Shown here piece after piece: positions 52,315 through 59,954 of a stretch of 64,000 bases of DNA. The translations under genes were made by a program, and so were the position numbers. The number at the start of each line of letters is the position of its first letter. Position 1 is the stretch's first letter. The stretch comes from JBEOJY01 sp040275305 (GTDB lineage: Bacteria > Pseudomonadota > Alphaproteobacteria > UBA9219): positions 79,560 to 143,559 of the forward strand of contig JBEOJY010000010.1 of NCBI GenBank assembly GCA_040275305.1, written 5' to 3'. The notes beneath the pieces are model-generated. The model was given only the letters and a program-made list of their open reading frames with translations, did not search any database and was not told where the DNA came from.

Positions 52315-52944
52315 ATGAAAAAATCAGACTCCGCATTTGACTTTCTGAACCAACAAACCAATCTGATCTTAGAACGCTTCAGCGCGCTGGCCGCTCCGTT
52401 CTCGGAGCAACCATGGTTCGCGGCCCAAAAATGGAACGACAAGAACCACCTGCAAAAGCATGAAGTGCAAAGCGCATGTCTTATGTTTGGCATAACAAGT
52501 CCCGCAAAGCGCATTGTCCCAACCATCAATAAGTGGGAAAAATTCGGAGAAAACTGCCCCATCTCCCTGCCTCTGTTGCTGAACAGCCCCTTCTGGTCTT
52601 CAAACAGCGAAAAAAAAACGCTCATAACCAAATACCAAAACATGCCAGCTGAGTTCCGCAACAAGGACATTCGCGATTACACGGCAACAGACGCCCAACC
52701 CTTGGAGCAATTTTTTGGCGACGAATCCGCCGTTAAAATACTCATGGCCGTAAGTATCGCGGAAAACTACCTCAATCGTTTTCATGTTCCAAAATACGCG
52801 CCAGACCAGAAGCCCCTCGCCGTAGAACCACCACCAAAGGTTGCGGAAAATAATGGCATCGCCTTCGCGAGAAGGCCCCGCCACGCAACAAGCATGATAG
52901 GAAGCCTGACGCCACGACGGACTCCGCATAGCCTCTTCGTATAA
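52315..52944 (+). CDS. unknown protein, tail-gap cassette gene 1
   Basis: A 209-residue protein on the opposite strand to the head-tail genes. No known family. N-terminal SEQPWFAAQKWNDKNHLQKHE; a central NKDIRDYTATDAQPLEQFFGDESAVKILMAVSIAENYLNRFHVP segment; a basic, Pro-rich C-terminus. The central segment has counterparts in both genes that follow. It lacks a signal peptide. The spacer to gene 2 is 444 bp and holds an R4 element. Confidence 0.65.
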   Translation: MKKSDSAFDFLNQQTNLILERFSALAAPFSEQPWFAAQKWNDKNHLQKHEVQSACLMFGITSPAKRIVPTINKWEKFGENCPISLPLLLNSPFWSSNSEKKTLITKYQNMPAEFRNKDIRDYTATDAQPLEQFFGDESAVKILMAVSIAENYLNRFHVPKYAPDQKPLAVEPPPKVAENNGIAFARRPRHATSMIGSLTPRRTPHSLFV

Positions 52945-52967
52945 TAGACCTATCGCATGTCAAGAAT

Positions 52968-53238
52968 TGTAACTACCAAGCTATTCTCAGAAGGAATAGG
53001 GACAACAGCCGCAAGAAGGGCCGTCATCGCGAGCCCCCCCCCTTGGGGGCGACCTGTCCGCCATAGTTGCGTAGCAACGACGGCGGAAGCGATCCAGAGC
53101 GACAAGAAACAGCGCTTGAAGGCTCTGGATTGCCGCGTCGCCTGCGGCTCCTCGCAAGGACAGCCCTTTCCACAAAGATCGTTCTCGTAGTCCCTATATA
53201 GGACTGGGGGGTTACCAAGAATTGGCAAAGCCGTCTTT
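52968..53238. repeat. R4 element with outer ends
   Basis: The outer TTGTAACTACCAAGC lies near 52968 and an inverse GGTTACCAAG near 53210-53220. The core palindrome GTCATCGCGAGCC ... GGCTCCTCGCAAGGAC is at 53023-53162. The remaining bases up to 53388 show nothing recognisable. Confidence 0.65.
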
Positions 53239-53388
53239 GCGAGGAGTCGGCTTGCCACGCAATAAAATTACCAATAATACAACTTTACTTCCCTAAAATT
53301 AGGCCCATGCTCGCTTTCTAGTGCGAAGGCCCCACAGAGCTCCGGTCGGATCTCTCAGCCTCGCGTTCATGGAGGCTTCAGGTCGTCT

Positions 53389-54093
53389 ATGAGTGCGCCA
53401 CAAAATATCGAACATTTATTACAAGCCGCAACAAACGAAACCACATGGCGAAACGGAGTGCCCCCTACATGGGAAAACGCTCAGCCAGACACGTCGCCTA
53501 TACTGCCTGATGGCCCCGAAACGGCGCTGATGGCCTCGATCCAAAGCCGCTACCAACAACTTGCCCAAGGCTTTGACGAATCCGGCAGCTTCCTCCCGAC
53601 AATCTCCGAAGAAAATCTCAAAGCGTCATTGACGCAGAATCCGTTATGGAGGAACAAAAAAGAATTGGCCGCTCTCGCCGAAAGCAATCTCTTTAAGAAT
53701 CCCCCACGCAGCATCCATATGTTTTCCATGCGACGGCTACCCTTCGCCATAATCACAAGCGCCGCCGACACAAGCGCCATGAGATACATCCTTCCCATGC
53801 TTCAGGAAAACACCAGAAATATCGACGTCCGGCAACTGACGGGAGAACATTTCAAGGTTTGCACAAAACACCCCGAATTCATGTCGCCCGCCACCCTGAG
53901 ATTTCTTCGTCAAACGCTATCAAAACTATTGATAGCCATCGCCGTAACCGGCGCCTGCCTCGACAGTCTGCAAAACCCCCGCCCCGACAATATGCAAGGA
54001 TATACTCTGGCCAGAGACAAAGCCCCCCAGCAAACAACGGGCCGCCGCTATGCCGATTTGAAACGCTTCTTCCGCGAAACCCTTCATCTCTAG
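53389..54093 (+). CDS. unknown protein, tail-gap cassette gene 2
   Basis: A 234-residue protein of unknown family. N-terminal half: MSAPQNIEHLLQAATNETTWRNG. Middle: LTQNPLWRNKKELAALAESNLFKNPPRSIHMF. The helical segment NIDVRQLTGEHFKVCTKHPEFMSPATLRFLRQTLSKLLIAIAVTGACLDSL matches the shared motif of genes 1 and 3 (D-(I/V)-R, a charged spacer, then an amphipathic helix). No catalytic motif seen. GGAGG lies 13 bases before the ATG. Confidence 0.65.
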   Translation: MSAPQNIEHLLQAATNETTWRNGVPPTWENAQPDTSPILPDGPETALMASIQSRYQQLAQGFDESGSFLPTISEENLKASLTQNPLWRNKKELAALAESNLFKNPPRSIHMFSMRRLPFAIITSAADTSAMRYILPMLQENTRNIDVRQLTGEHFKVCTKHPEFMSPATLRFLRQTLSKLLIAIAVTGACLDSLQNPRPDNMQGYTLARDKAPQQTTGRRYADLKRFFRETLHL

Positions 54094-54233
54094 CAAACAA
54101 CCGCCGAAAAGTGGTCAATGCGCAAGAAAAGCCTCAATTAACCACAAATTCCATTATTACTTTCATGGATTCAGAGGCACCATAACCGCATAGTCAAGCC
54201 ACATAGTGCTGTTTCAATATTACAGGACGTGTC

Positions 54234-54776
54234 ATGGAAACAACCCATATTCCAGAAAACGATGCGACCAAGGCATCCAAACGCTTCTTTCATCTCGCGA
54301 CGCCGCTGATCGGCGAAAGATGGTACAGGCTGCAAGATTGGAACGCAGTTTCCTTTCATCAAGAATTCTCTGACTGCAAGCAACGGATCCTCGCCCCCTT
54401 CGAACATAAGGAAACGGCAGGAAACCTTCTGGTCCACGCGACGCAAGGCAAGCCCGTGTCTCTAAACGCCCTGTTAGGCATGCGTCTGATAGACGGCGAG
54501 ATCGTAAACTTAATCAACGCGCGCTGCGCCCTTGAGGCCAAGTCATCGGTGACAGGCCCGAAAGTCATGGATAAGGATATCCGTCAGTTCGACCAGAATG
54601 ATGTGAAAGAACTGGTGACCCTGTTTGACGAGTCCACCCCATATGTGTTGCTCGCGGCGGCAACGATCCACGGCAAGTTCGATGCGCTGGGAATTCCCGC
54701 CCCCACCTCGCAGCAACCACCCGTCCGCCATGACCAACGCCATTACTGGCCAACAGCGGAAGCCGAACCGGCCTGA
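54234..54776 (+). CDS. unknown protein, tail-gap cassette gene 3
   Basis: A 180-residue protein. HLATPLIGERWYRLQDWNAVSFHQEFSDCKQRILAPF resembles the N-terminus of gene 1. DKDIRQFDQNDVKELVTLFDESTPYVLLAAATIHGKFDALGIPAPT matches gene 1 (NKDIRDYTATDAQPLEQFF..) and more weakly gene 2. The tail is Gln/Pro/His-rich. AGGA precedes the ATG. It ends 4 bp short of the convergent tail terminator gene. Confidence 0.7.
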   Translation: METTHIPENDATKASKRFFHLATPLIGERWYRLQDWNAVSFHQEFSDCKQRILAPFEHKETAGNLLVHATQGKPVSLNALLGMRLIDGEIVNLINARCALEAKSSVTGPKVMDKDIRQFDQNDVKELVTLFDESTPYVLLAAATIHGKFDALGIPAPTSQQPPVRHDQRHYWPTAEAEPA

Positions 54777-54779
54777 TCC

Positions 54780-55190
54780 TCACGCGGATTCTTCCAGCAC
54801 CGTGAACCGCGCCGCGATATGCGTCGTCAGCCCGTCGTCGAGCGGCGCGATTTCGGCGCTGTGGAATACGCACAAAGGAAACGAAGCCCCCACCGCGACA
54901 AGCCCAGCGCGATGCAGCGCGGCATAGACCGCCTGCAAAATCTCCTTCGCCTCCTTCGCGCCGCGATAGCGCGAGAAGATGTCGAGCGTCAGCGTATGCT
55001 CGAACGCGGACCCCATCTTGCTGTCATCCGGCGCGATATGCGCGACGCCGAACGCGATATAAGGAAACGACGCATCCTCCGGCACGTGATCGTAAAGTCG
55101 CGGCGGCGAGCCAAGCGAAGCCTGAACGCCTGCGTCGCCCGCAAGCGCGGCGTAAACCGCTTCCTGCGCCTTGAATACCAACCCCGTCAT
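54780..55190 (-). CDS. DUF3168 tail terminator (GTA gp8-like)
   Basis: A 136-residue protein. LVFKAQEAVYAALAGDAGVQASLGSPPRLYDHVPEDASFPYIAFG is the DUF3168 signature, and HTLTLDIFSRYRGAKEAKEILQAVYAALH follows. The family caps the tail tube. It overlaps the stopper gene by 4 bp (ATGA). Next in the usual order would be the tail tube gene, absent here. Confidence 0.9.
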   Translation of the reverse strand: MTGLVFKAQEAVYAALAGDAGVQASLGSPPRLYDHVPEDASFPYIAFGVAHIAPDDSKMGSAFEHTLTLDIFSRYRGAKEAKEILQAVYAALHRAGLVAVGASFPLCVFHSAEIAPLDDGLTTHIAARFTVLEESA

Positions 55191-55513
55191 GTCGCGCCCC
55201 CCTCTTCCGCCATCAGCTCCAGCCAGCGCCCGGCCTCGCTGCGATCCACCACCGCGCGGATGTTGAACACGCGCCCGTCATAGGCGATGCGCATCGAAGG
55301 CGTCACCGCCGGGCGGTAACGCATGCGCACGCGGTGCGTGACATGCCCCTCAAGCTGCCGCGACACGTAATATTCGCGCCCCGACAAAGGCGCGATTTCC
55401 GCCCATACCGTCGCGATATCGGCCCAGCCGACCGTATAACCGCCCGCCTCGTCCGAGGTATGCGTCTCCGCCTGCAACGTCACCCGACGACGCAAACTCC
55501 CGATTCCGCTCAT
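55187..55513 (-). CDS. head-tail stopper/adaptor (GTA gp7-like)
   Basis: A 108-residue protein from MSGIGSLRRRVTLQAE. GGYTVGWADIATVWAEIAPLSGREYYVSRQLEGHVTHRVRMRYR is typical of the phage head-tail adaptor family (SPP1 gp16-like). It seals packaged DNA and docks the tail. It starts 2 bp after the connector stop. Confidence 0.88.
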   Translation of the reverse strand: MSGIGSLRRRVTLQAETHTSDEAGGYTVGWADIATVWAEIAPLSGREYYVSRQLEGHVTHRVRMRYRPAVTPSMRIAYDGRVFNIRAVVDRSEAGRWLELMAEEGGAT

Positions 55514-55515
55514 GC

Positions 55516-56151
55516 TCAAACGCCTCCGAGCGAACGCAGGCGATAAGGATCCAGCAAGGCCCGAACCGTCAAAGGAGCCATCGCCGCTGCGTCCAAGGAA
55601 GCTTCGCCGCGATGCTCGTACCAATGCGCGACCAATTGGCGGATCGCCATCCTGATCGTCTCCGGAACCGCGCCCGCCTCCGCGCCATAGCCCGCCATGT
55701 ACTGGATCATCAACCCGTTCACGGCCCGCGTCGGCACAGGCCACACGGCCCCGCGCCGCAACGCAAGCCGCCCCGGTTCGTGGGCCGTATCGACGTAATA
55801 ATTGGCGGCGTTCCAAACCGTGGCCACGTCGTTATCGTCGAACGTCTGAACGCTGCTAACCGCCATCAACGGCGCGCGCGCCAACGCGACATATCCGCAA
55901 TCGGCACAGGACAAATCCGACACGCCAAAGGCCATCTCGTCTCCGGCCCCCGGCGCGTCGTCGAGCCACAACTGCCAGACCTGCGCAAGGAACGCGCGGC
56001 CCGTGTAATGCTCCGCCCATTGCCGCGCGGCGACGATCAAGGCCGTCACGAAAGCGTCGTCGTCGCCAAGATCGATCCGCGCCTGCTGCTTGGCCTCCGC
56101 CAAAGTCACAGGCTCGACCGCAGGCGGCGTGATCAGTTTTAAAGAACGCAT
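55516..56151 (-). CDS. head-tail connector (GTA gp6-like, phiE125 gp8 family)
   Basis: A 211-residue protein. LITPPAVEPVTLAEAKQQARIDLGDDDAFVTALIVAARQWAEHYTGRAF is the family N-terminus (HK97 gp6 / YqbG-like connector). The second half resembles phiE125 gp8 (NGLMIQYMAGYG, IRMAIRQLVAHWYEHRGEA). The ATG at 56151 was chosen for its better spacing to a TTGGAA site over one 6 codons earlier. An R4 element separates it from the next gene. Confidence 0.88.
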   Translation of the reverse strand: MRSLKLITPPAVEPVTLAEAKQQARIDLGDDDAFVTALIVAARQWAEHYTGRAFLAQVWQLWLDDAPGAGDEMAFGVSDLSCADCGYVALARAPLMAVSSVQTFDDNDVATVWNAANYYVDTAHEPGRLALRRGAVWPVPTRAVNGLMIQYMAGYGAEAGAVPETIRMAIRQLVAHWYEHRGEASLDAAAMAPLTVRALLDPYRLRSLGGV

Positions 56152-56230
56152 ATAATATGTTCCAATCATGAGAATTTTTATAACTGCAAAGCCTCGTTGG
56201 AGGCATAAAGACGAACGTCGAAAACAGCGC

Positions 56231-56383
56231 CGTCATTGCGAGCCCCCTCTTGGGGGCGACCTGTCCGCCATAGTTGCGTAGCAACGACGGCGGAAGCAAT
56301 CCAGAGTCGATAGGGCTGTCCTGAGCTGCTCTGGATTGCCACGTCGTCGCCCGCCTTAAGGCGGGCGACTCCTCGCAATGACG
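56231..56383. repeat. R4 element core
   Basis: GTCATTGCGAGCCCCCTCTT to its inverse CTCCTCGCAATGAC. About 50 bp of left flank (from TAACTGCAAAGCC near 56180) is shared with the copy at the window's right edge. It fills most of the 439-bp gap between the connector and 56591; nothing else was recognised there. Confidence 0.75.
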
Positions 56384-56590
56384 GTCCATTTTTCGACGTT
56401 TGTTTAACCCTCTTGAAGAAGGGCTTGGAGTTACGAATTTTTGAAGGCTTGTGCAAAAGCCGAAACAAGCAAAGGGAACGCCCGCGCAAACGGACATGTT
56501 GCGCAGGAATCCCGTCATGCTCGCGACGTGCCGCGTCGTAGTTGCGAAGCAACGAAGACGGGGGGGCGGGCTATCCCATATGATTGATAC

Positions 56591-56995
56591 CTAGCCTTGC
56601 TGCGTCGGCGCGATGCGCGGATAGCCAAGAACCACCGAAGCCGCGCTCAAGGCCCCCGTCGTCGCGCCGGTCACCGTCATCACGACCTGCAGAAAACGCA
56701 ACGCGCCGACATAACCGACCTGCTGCACCGTGTTCGCGCCCGCGCCGCTGTTCACCGCCGTGAACGCTCCGTCGAGATCGGCGACAGGCACAGCCGCGTA
56801 GCTCACGCCGTCCGCAGAATGCTGCAACGACGGCGTATGCGTGCCGTCGGTATAGGAACCGAACGCCACCGCCACCATTGCGCCGTCGTAGTTGCGCAAA
56901 TCGACGGCGGCCCCGGTCGCGGTCCCGTTGACGCGCGCCGCAGGCGCAAGGCTTGTATACACAAATGAATTGCGAAGAAGATCGCGAGTAGTCAT
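56591..56995 (-). CDS. phage structural protein of decoration-protein type
   Basis: A 134-residue, Ala/Gly/Thr-rich beta protein: TGAAVDLRNYDGAMVAVAFGSYTDGTHTPSLQHSADGVSYAAVPVADLDG. This kind of small protein often follows the major capsid gene in HK97-like phages and may decorate the capsid or tail. No GTA reference counterpart is recalled. The start MTTRDLL has GGAAA 7 bp before. The R3 pair separates it from the capsid gene. Confidence 0.7.
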   Translation of the reverse strand: MTTRDLLRNSFVYTSLAPAARVNGTATGAAVDLRNYDGAMVAVAFGSYTDGTHTPSLQHSADGVSYAAVPVADLDGAFTAVNSGAGANTVQQVGYVGALRFLQVVMTVTGATTGALSAASVVLGYPRIAPTQQG

Positions 56996-57072
56996 AGGAA
57001 TTTCCCTTTCAAGAATATAACCAACAATTGCGGAACAAAATATGACTTGCGCAAAAGTCAGAGCAAAAAAAT

Positions 57073-57168
57073 GGGACACCCGCCTCAAGCGGGTGTGACG
57101 TCTGGATTTATGGAAAACTGTGCCAAAATCCCGTCATGCCCGCGAAGGCGGGCATCCCATATTTTTTC
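57073..57168. repeat. R3 pair (two palindromes in inverse order)
   Basis: TGGGACACCCGCCTCAAGCG then GGTGTGACG (57073-57103), followed by CCCGTCATGCCCGCGAAGGC then GGGCATCCCAT (57133-57168). They lie just upstream of the major capsid stop side. Confidence 0.65.
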
Positions 57169-57190
57169 CTTCACGCAAACGCTGTCCAGC

Positions 57191-58420
57191 CTAAGTTGAC
57201 GAGAATTTCAGAAGCTTGATCGCCTCGAAATTCACCACATCGCCGCCCGTGCGCTTGGTGCAACGGAACTTGACGAATGGAGCGCCCGTATAGGGATCGC
57301 GCAGAATCTGGATGCCCTGACGATCGACGATGGTATAGCCCTCCTCGAAATTGCCGAACGCGACCGAGAAGCTGTTGGCCGCCATCGCGGGCATGTCTTC
57401 GCCGAGATAGACAGGAAACCCAAGCAACGTCGCGGGGATTCCCTGTTGCAACCCCGGCTGCCAGACATAGGCCTGCGTCGTGTTTTCCTTGAACTTGCGA
57501 ATGGCATCCGCCACCGCGCGCGGCATGATCCACGCCGCCTTGGGGTGATAGCCGACGCGCAGCTTGTGCATCAGATCGAACAGGCAATCCGCCGGATTGC
57601 TCGAAGCGAACCCGCCGCTTAAGCCCGTTGGCACATATTGCATCACCCCCCACGAGCGCTGGTCGTCGTCCGCCGTCTGCGCGGAATAAGTCGTGAAGCC
57701 GCGCGGCATCCCAACCCCGTCGCCCGCGACGAACGCGCTGTTCTCCGCGCGCGCGAACTTGGCCGCGACTTTGTTCACGAGCCAGTCTTCGACGTTGAGA
57801 AAGGCGTCGTCGAGCAACTTCTGGGTCGCCTTGGGCTGCGCGTACAGCTCGTGAACGGGAATGCGGATGCGCCCCATGCCGCCGTCAGCGGTGTCCGCCG
57901 GAACGCCAAGCTCGGAAATCCACGAGGCCGCCGCGTCGCCCGTGTCGCGCAACATCTCGACGGCGTCCGAGGAAATGCTCATCACCGTCGCGAGCTGGCG
58001 TAACGGCGTGGTATCGTACTGGCGCGTCACGATCCGCGAGGATATTTCCGGCGGAACCATATAGCCGCCTTCTGCGTTGTTAATAACCTCCAAAGCCTTG
58101 CTTTGCAGCGAGGAAAGTTCCGCGTCGTTGCCTTTTGCGACATAGGTGAGAAACGCCTTGCGATAGGCGCAATCGCCTTCCGGCAACCGCGCGTCCGCGA
58201 CGCTCATCCCCGGACGGCGCATCGCCGTCTTGCAGCGCGTCACCTCGTCCTGAAGGTCGTTGAGGCTGGCGTCCATGCGGCCCAGCTTCTCGTCAAGCAA
58301 AACGTCCGCGCTGCCTCGGCGCTCAATCTCCGCGAGCCTGCGGTCGTTGACGCCCTTATACTCCTCGAACGCCCGCGCCAAAGTCTCTGTGGCCGAGCGG
58401 AATTCCTGTTGTTCAATCAT
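57191..58420 (-). CDS. HK97-fold major capsid protein (GTA gp5-like)
   Basis: A 409-residue protein. The N-terminal 110 residues form a charged coiled-coil scaffold domain (delta domain), cut by the protease. The shell domain follows: NNAEGGYMVPPEISSRIVTRQYDTTPLRQLATVMSISSDAVEML, then LLDDAFLNVEDWLVNKVAAKFARAENSAFVAGDG and GFPVYLGEDMPAMAANSFSVAFGNFEEGYTIVDRQG. It matches phage_capsid family proteins of GTAs. The start MIEQQEF was chosen over one 13 codons upstream. Confidence 0.93.
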   Translation of the reverse strand: MIEQQEFRSATETLARAFEEYKGVNDRRLAEIERRGSADVLLDEKLGRMDASLNDLQDEVTRCKTAMRRPGMSVADARLPEGDCAYRKAFLTYVAKGNDAELSSLQSKALEVINNAEGGYMVPPEISSRIVTRQYDTTPLRQLATVMSISSDAVEMLRDTGDAAASWISELGVPADTADGGMGRIRIPVHELYAQPKATQKLLDDAFLNVEDWLVNKVAAKFARAENSAFVAGDGVGMPRGFTTYSAQTADDDQRSWGVMQYVPTGLSGGFASSNPADCLFDLMHKLRVGYHPKAAWIMPRAVADAIRKFKENTTQAYVWQPGLQQGIPATLLGFPVYLGEDMPAMAANSFSVAFGNFEEGYTIVDRQGIQILRDPYTGAPFVKFRCTKRTGGDVVNFEAIKLLKFSST

Positions 58421-58501
58421 GGTCTCTCCTGAATGCTTTGTGATAAATGGTAATTTCAAGCCCTTATGCGCTTATGAAAAACCTATGGATGCAACAAGGA
58501 C

Positions 58502-58635
58502 CGTCATCGCGAGGAGATCCCCGCCGCCTTTGGCGGGGATCGACGTGGCGATCCAGAGTCTTCAAGAGCTGTCGCTTGGGACTCTGGATTGCCGCGTCGT
58601 TTCCCGCAGAAGGCGGGAAACTCCTCGCAATGACG
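58502..58635. repeat. R4 element core
   Basis: GTCATCGCGAGGAGATCCCC to CTCCTCGCAATGACG at 58635. It lies between the capsid and protease genes. Confidence 0.75.
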
Positions 58636-58706
58636 CGCTTTCTGCAACGCTTGTTTCCATAAACCCAAAGAAACGCTTAAGAGGTAACAACAATTGTCTG
58701 CTTGGT

Positions 58707-59279
58707 TTAGCCCCCGCCCCCATCTCGCAACCGCCGCGCCGCGCCGCGCAGACGCTCCGCCGCCGCGCTGAAATCCCGCGCGACCAACGGCAAGTCCACC
58801 ATCTCGCGCGGCGACTTCACGTCGCTGACGCGCGCGGCTTCGTTGGCCGGAAACGTCACGAGCGAAACCTCGAACAAATCGACCTCGGATAAAACCCGCG
58901 CCTTGGTCTTGGAATCGATCCGGCTCACCACCACGCGATAGCCGATGGAAAGCCCCGTGAGCGCCCCCATCTTCAAAAGCTCGTAAGCCTCCGCCCCTTT
59001 CTGCGTGCGCAGCGCAAGCCGCCCCTCCACGGCCAATCCGTTCTGGTCCTCGTGGACGGATTGCCACAACCCGATGGGCAAGGTCGGATCGTGCATCCAC
59101 AACATCGCGGGCGAACGGTTCTGCCGCCGCCAGCTTTTGAGCGAATGCGCGAAAGCCCCCGGCGCGACGATCTCGTTCTGAAGATCGAGCGCGCCGAACA
59201 CGCTGGCGTAGCCGGAAAACACTCCGTCCCCGCCCAGCGCCTTAACCTGCATCGCGCAGGTCCTGTGCTGAATGTCCAT
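58707..59279 (-). CDS. HK97-type prohead protease (GTA gp4-like)
   Basis: A 190-residue serine protease. His lies in AMLWMHDPTLPIGLW and Ser in GALTGLSIGYRV. FSGYASVFGALDLQNEIVAPGAF is the family N-terminal strand. It removes the capsid scaffold domain. The ATG has AAAGGA. An upstream frame (34 codons) runs through a terminator-like hairpin and was rejected. Confidence 0.92.
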   Translation of the reverse strand: MDIQHRTCAMQVKALGGDGVFSGYASVFGALDLQNEIVAPGAFAHSLKSWRRQNRSPAMLWMHDPTLPIGLWQSVHEDQNGLAVEGRLALRTQKGAEAYELLKMGALTGLSIGYRVVVSRIDSKTKARVLSEVDLFEVSLVTFPANEAARVSDVKSPREMVDLPLVARDFSAAAERLRGAARRLRDGGGG

Positions 59280-59303
59280 GCTGTCCTTTCGGTTGGTAAA
59301 CGC

Positions 59304-59336
59304 AAAAAACCCCGCCCGGCAAAGCCCGGCAGGGCT
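59304..59336 (-). terminator. Rho-independent terminator just upstream of the protease gene
   Basis: On the minus strand a GC-rich stem (CCCTGCC with GGCGGGG, plus an inner GGC/GCC) is followed by TTTTTT. It lies 25 bp before the protease start. It would stop transcription from the terminase-portal segment into the capsid segment. Confidence 0.6.
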
Positions 59337-59416
59337 TAAAAAATCGCAAAGGTCGTCTTTCTTTGTAACTGCCAAGCCCACCCTTGGTTATGGCGACGAG
59401 ACTCGCAAAAAGGGCC

Positions 59417-59590
59417 GTCATCCCGGAAAATTTTCGAGGAGTCGCGCAAAGCGCGGCGACTCGGAAATTTATCCGGAATCCAGCTTTGTTGTCCTTTCTT
59501 ATCGGGTCGAAGAAAGAATCTGGATCCCGGATCGCTTGTCTTGCGCGTTCGCGCAAGCGCTCCCGCGAAAGCCAAGCGTCCGGGATGACG
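59417..59590. repeat. R5-type diverged palindrome
   Basis: GTCATCCCGGAAAATTTTCG ... ATCCGGAATCCAGC and the inverse CTGGATCCCGGAT ... CCGGGATGACG. It lies downstream of the portal-toxin cassette. Flanks read CTGCCAAGCCC and GGGGTTACC, like R4 outer ends. Confidence 0.6.
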
Positions 59591-59638
59591 CGATCCCTTG
59601 TTGGAACAGCTTGGGGTTACCTTTCTTTTAACGCCGCC

Positions 59639-59728
59639 TCAAAAACGGCCCGCCGGAACGCGCGGCTGGTCGGGATTGTATTTGCGATCAGCCGCCTGAC
59701 CGCCCTTCGGCGCATGGGCGTACATCAT
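59639..59728 (-). pseudogene. orphan portal C-terminus (29 codons) after the immunity-like gene
   Basis: The minus-strand frame from the ATG at 59728 encodes a short peptide whose core is RKYNPDQPRVPAGRF followed by TGA. RKYNPDQPRVPAG is identical to residues about 421-433 of the portal upstream. It therefore looks like the original portal end, displaced by insertion of the toxin domain and the immunity-like gene. It lies 20 bp past that gene's stop. It is probably not translated on its own. Confidence 0.65.
59652..59686. repeat. 35-nt direct repeat, downstream copy
   Basis: Identical to 60403-60437 at 33 of 35 positions, on the same strand. Both encode RKYNPDQPRVPAG. The repeats bracket the toxin-domain and immunity-like coding region (about 750 bp apart). 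Confidence 0.85.
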
Positions 59729-59747
59729 CGGCGGCTAAACAGCGCCG

Positions 59748-59948
59748 CTACTCCACCTGACGCCAAGAATCTTTCGGAACGCCATAATCTTTAAAAGCCA
59801 CTGTCATGGCCCATTCGAGCGTGTCCTGCAAATCGTCACGAACTCCTTTTCCGTTTTCCCAGACAAGCAAGTAATATCCGGCCACGCGATCCTGTCGAAT
59901 TTCAAGATGCATAGTCTTGGGATTGGAAATATCAGCTTCCCATTTCAT
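59748..59948 (-). CDS. putative immunity protein for the portal-fused toxin
   Basis: A 66-residue acidic, soluble protein. ISNPKTMHLEIRQDRVAGYYLLVWENGKGVRDDL is a beta-type first half, and LQDTLEWAMTVAFKDYGVPKDSWRQVE a helix followed by a D-S-W end. The latter resembles small proteins I associate with polymorphic-toxin immunity loci. It is 6 bp after the portal-toxin stop. GGAAGGAG in the toxin's last codons serves as its Shine-Dalgarno, giving tight coupling. No phage structural role is known for such a gene here. Confidence 0.6.
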   Translation of the reverse strand: MKWEADISNPKTMHLEIRQDRVAGYYLLVWENGKGVRDDLQDTLEWAMTVAFKDYGVPKDSWRQVE

Positions 59949-59954
59949 AAGACG

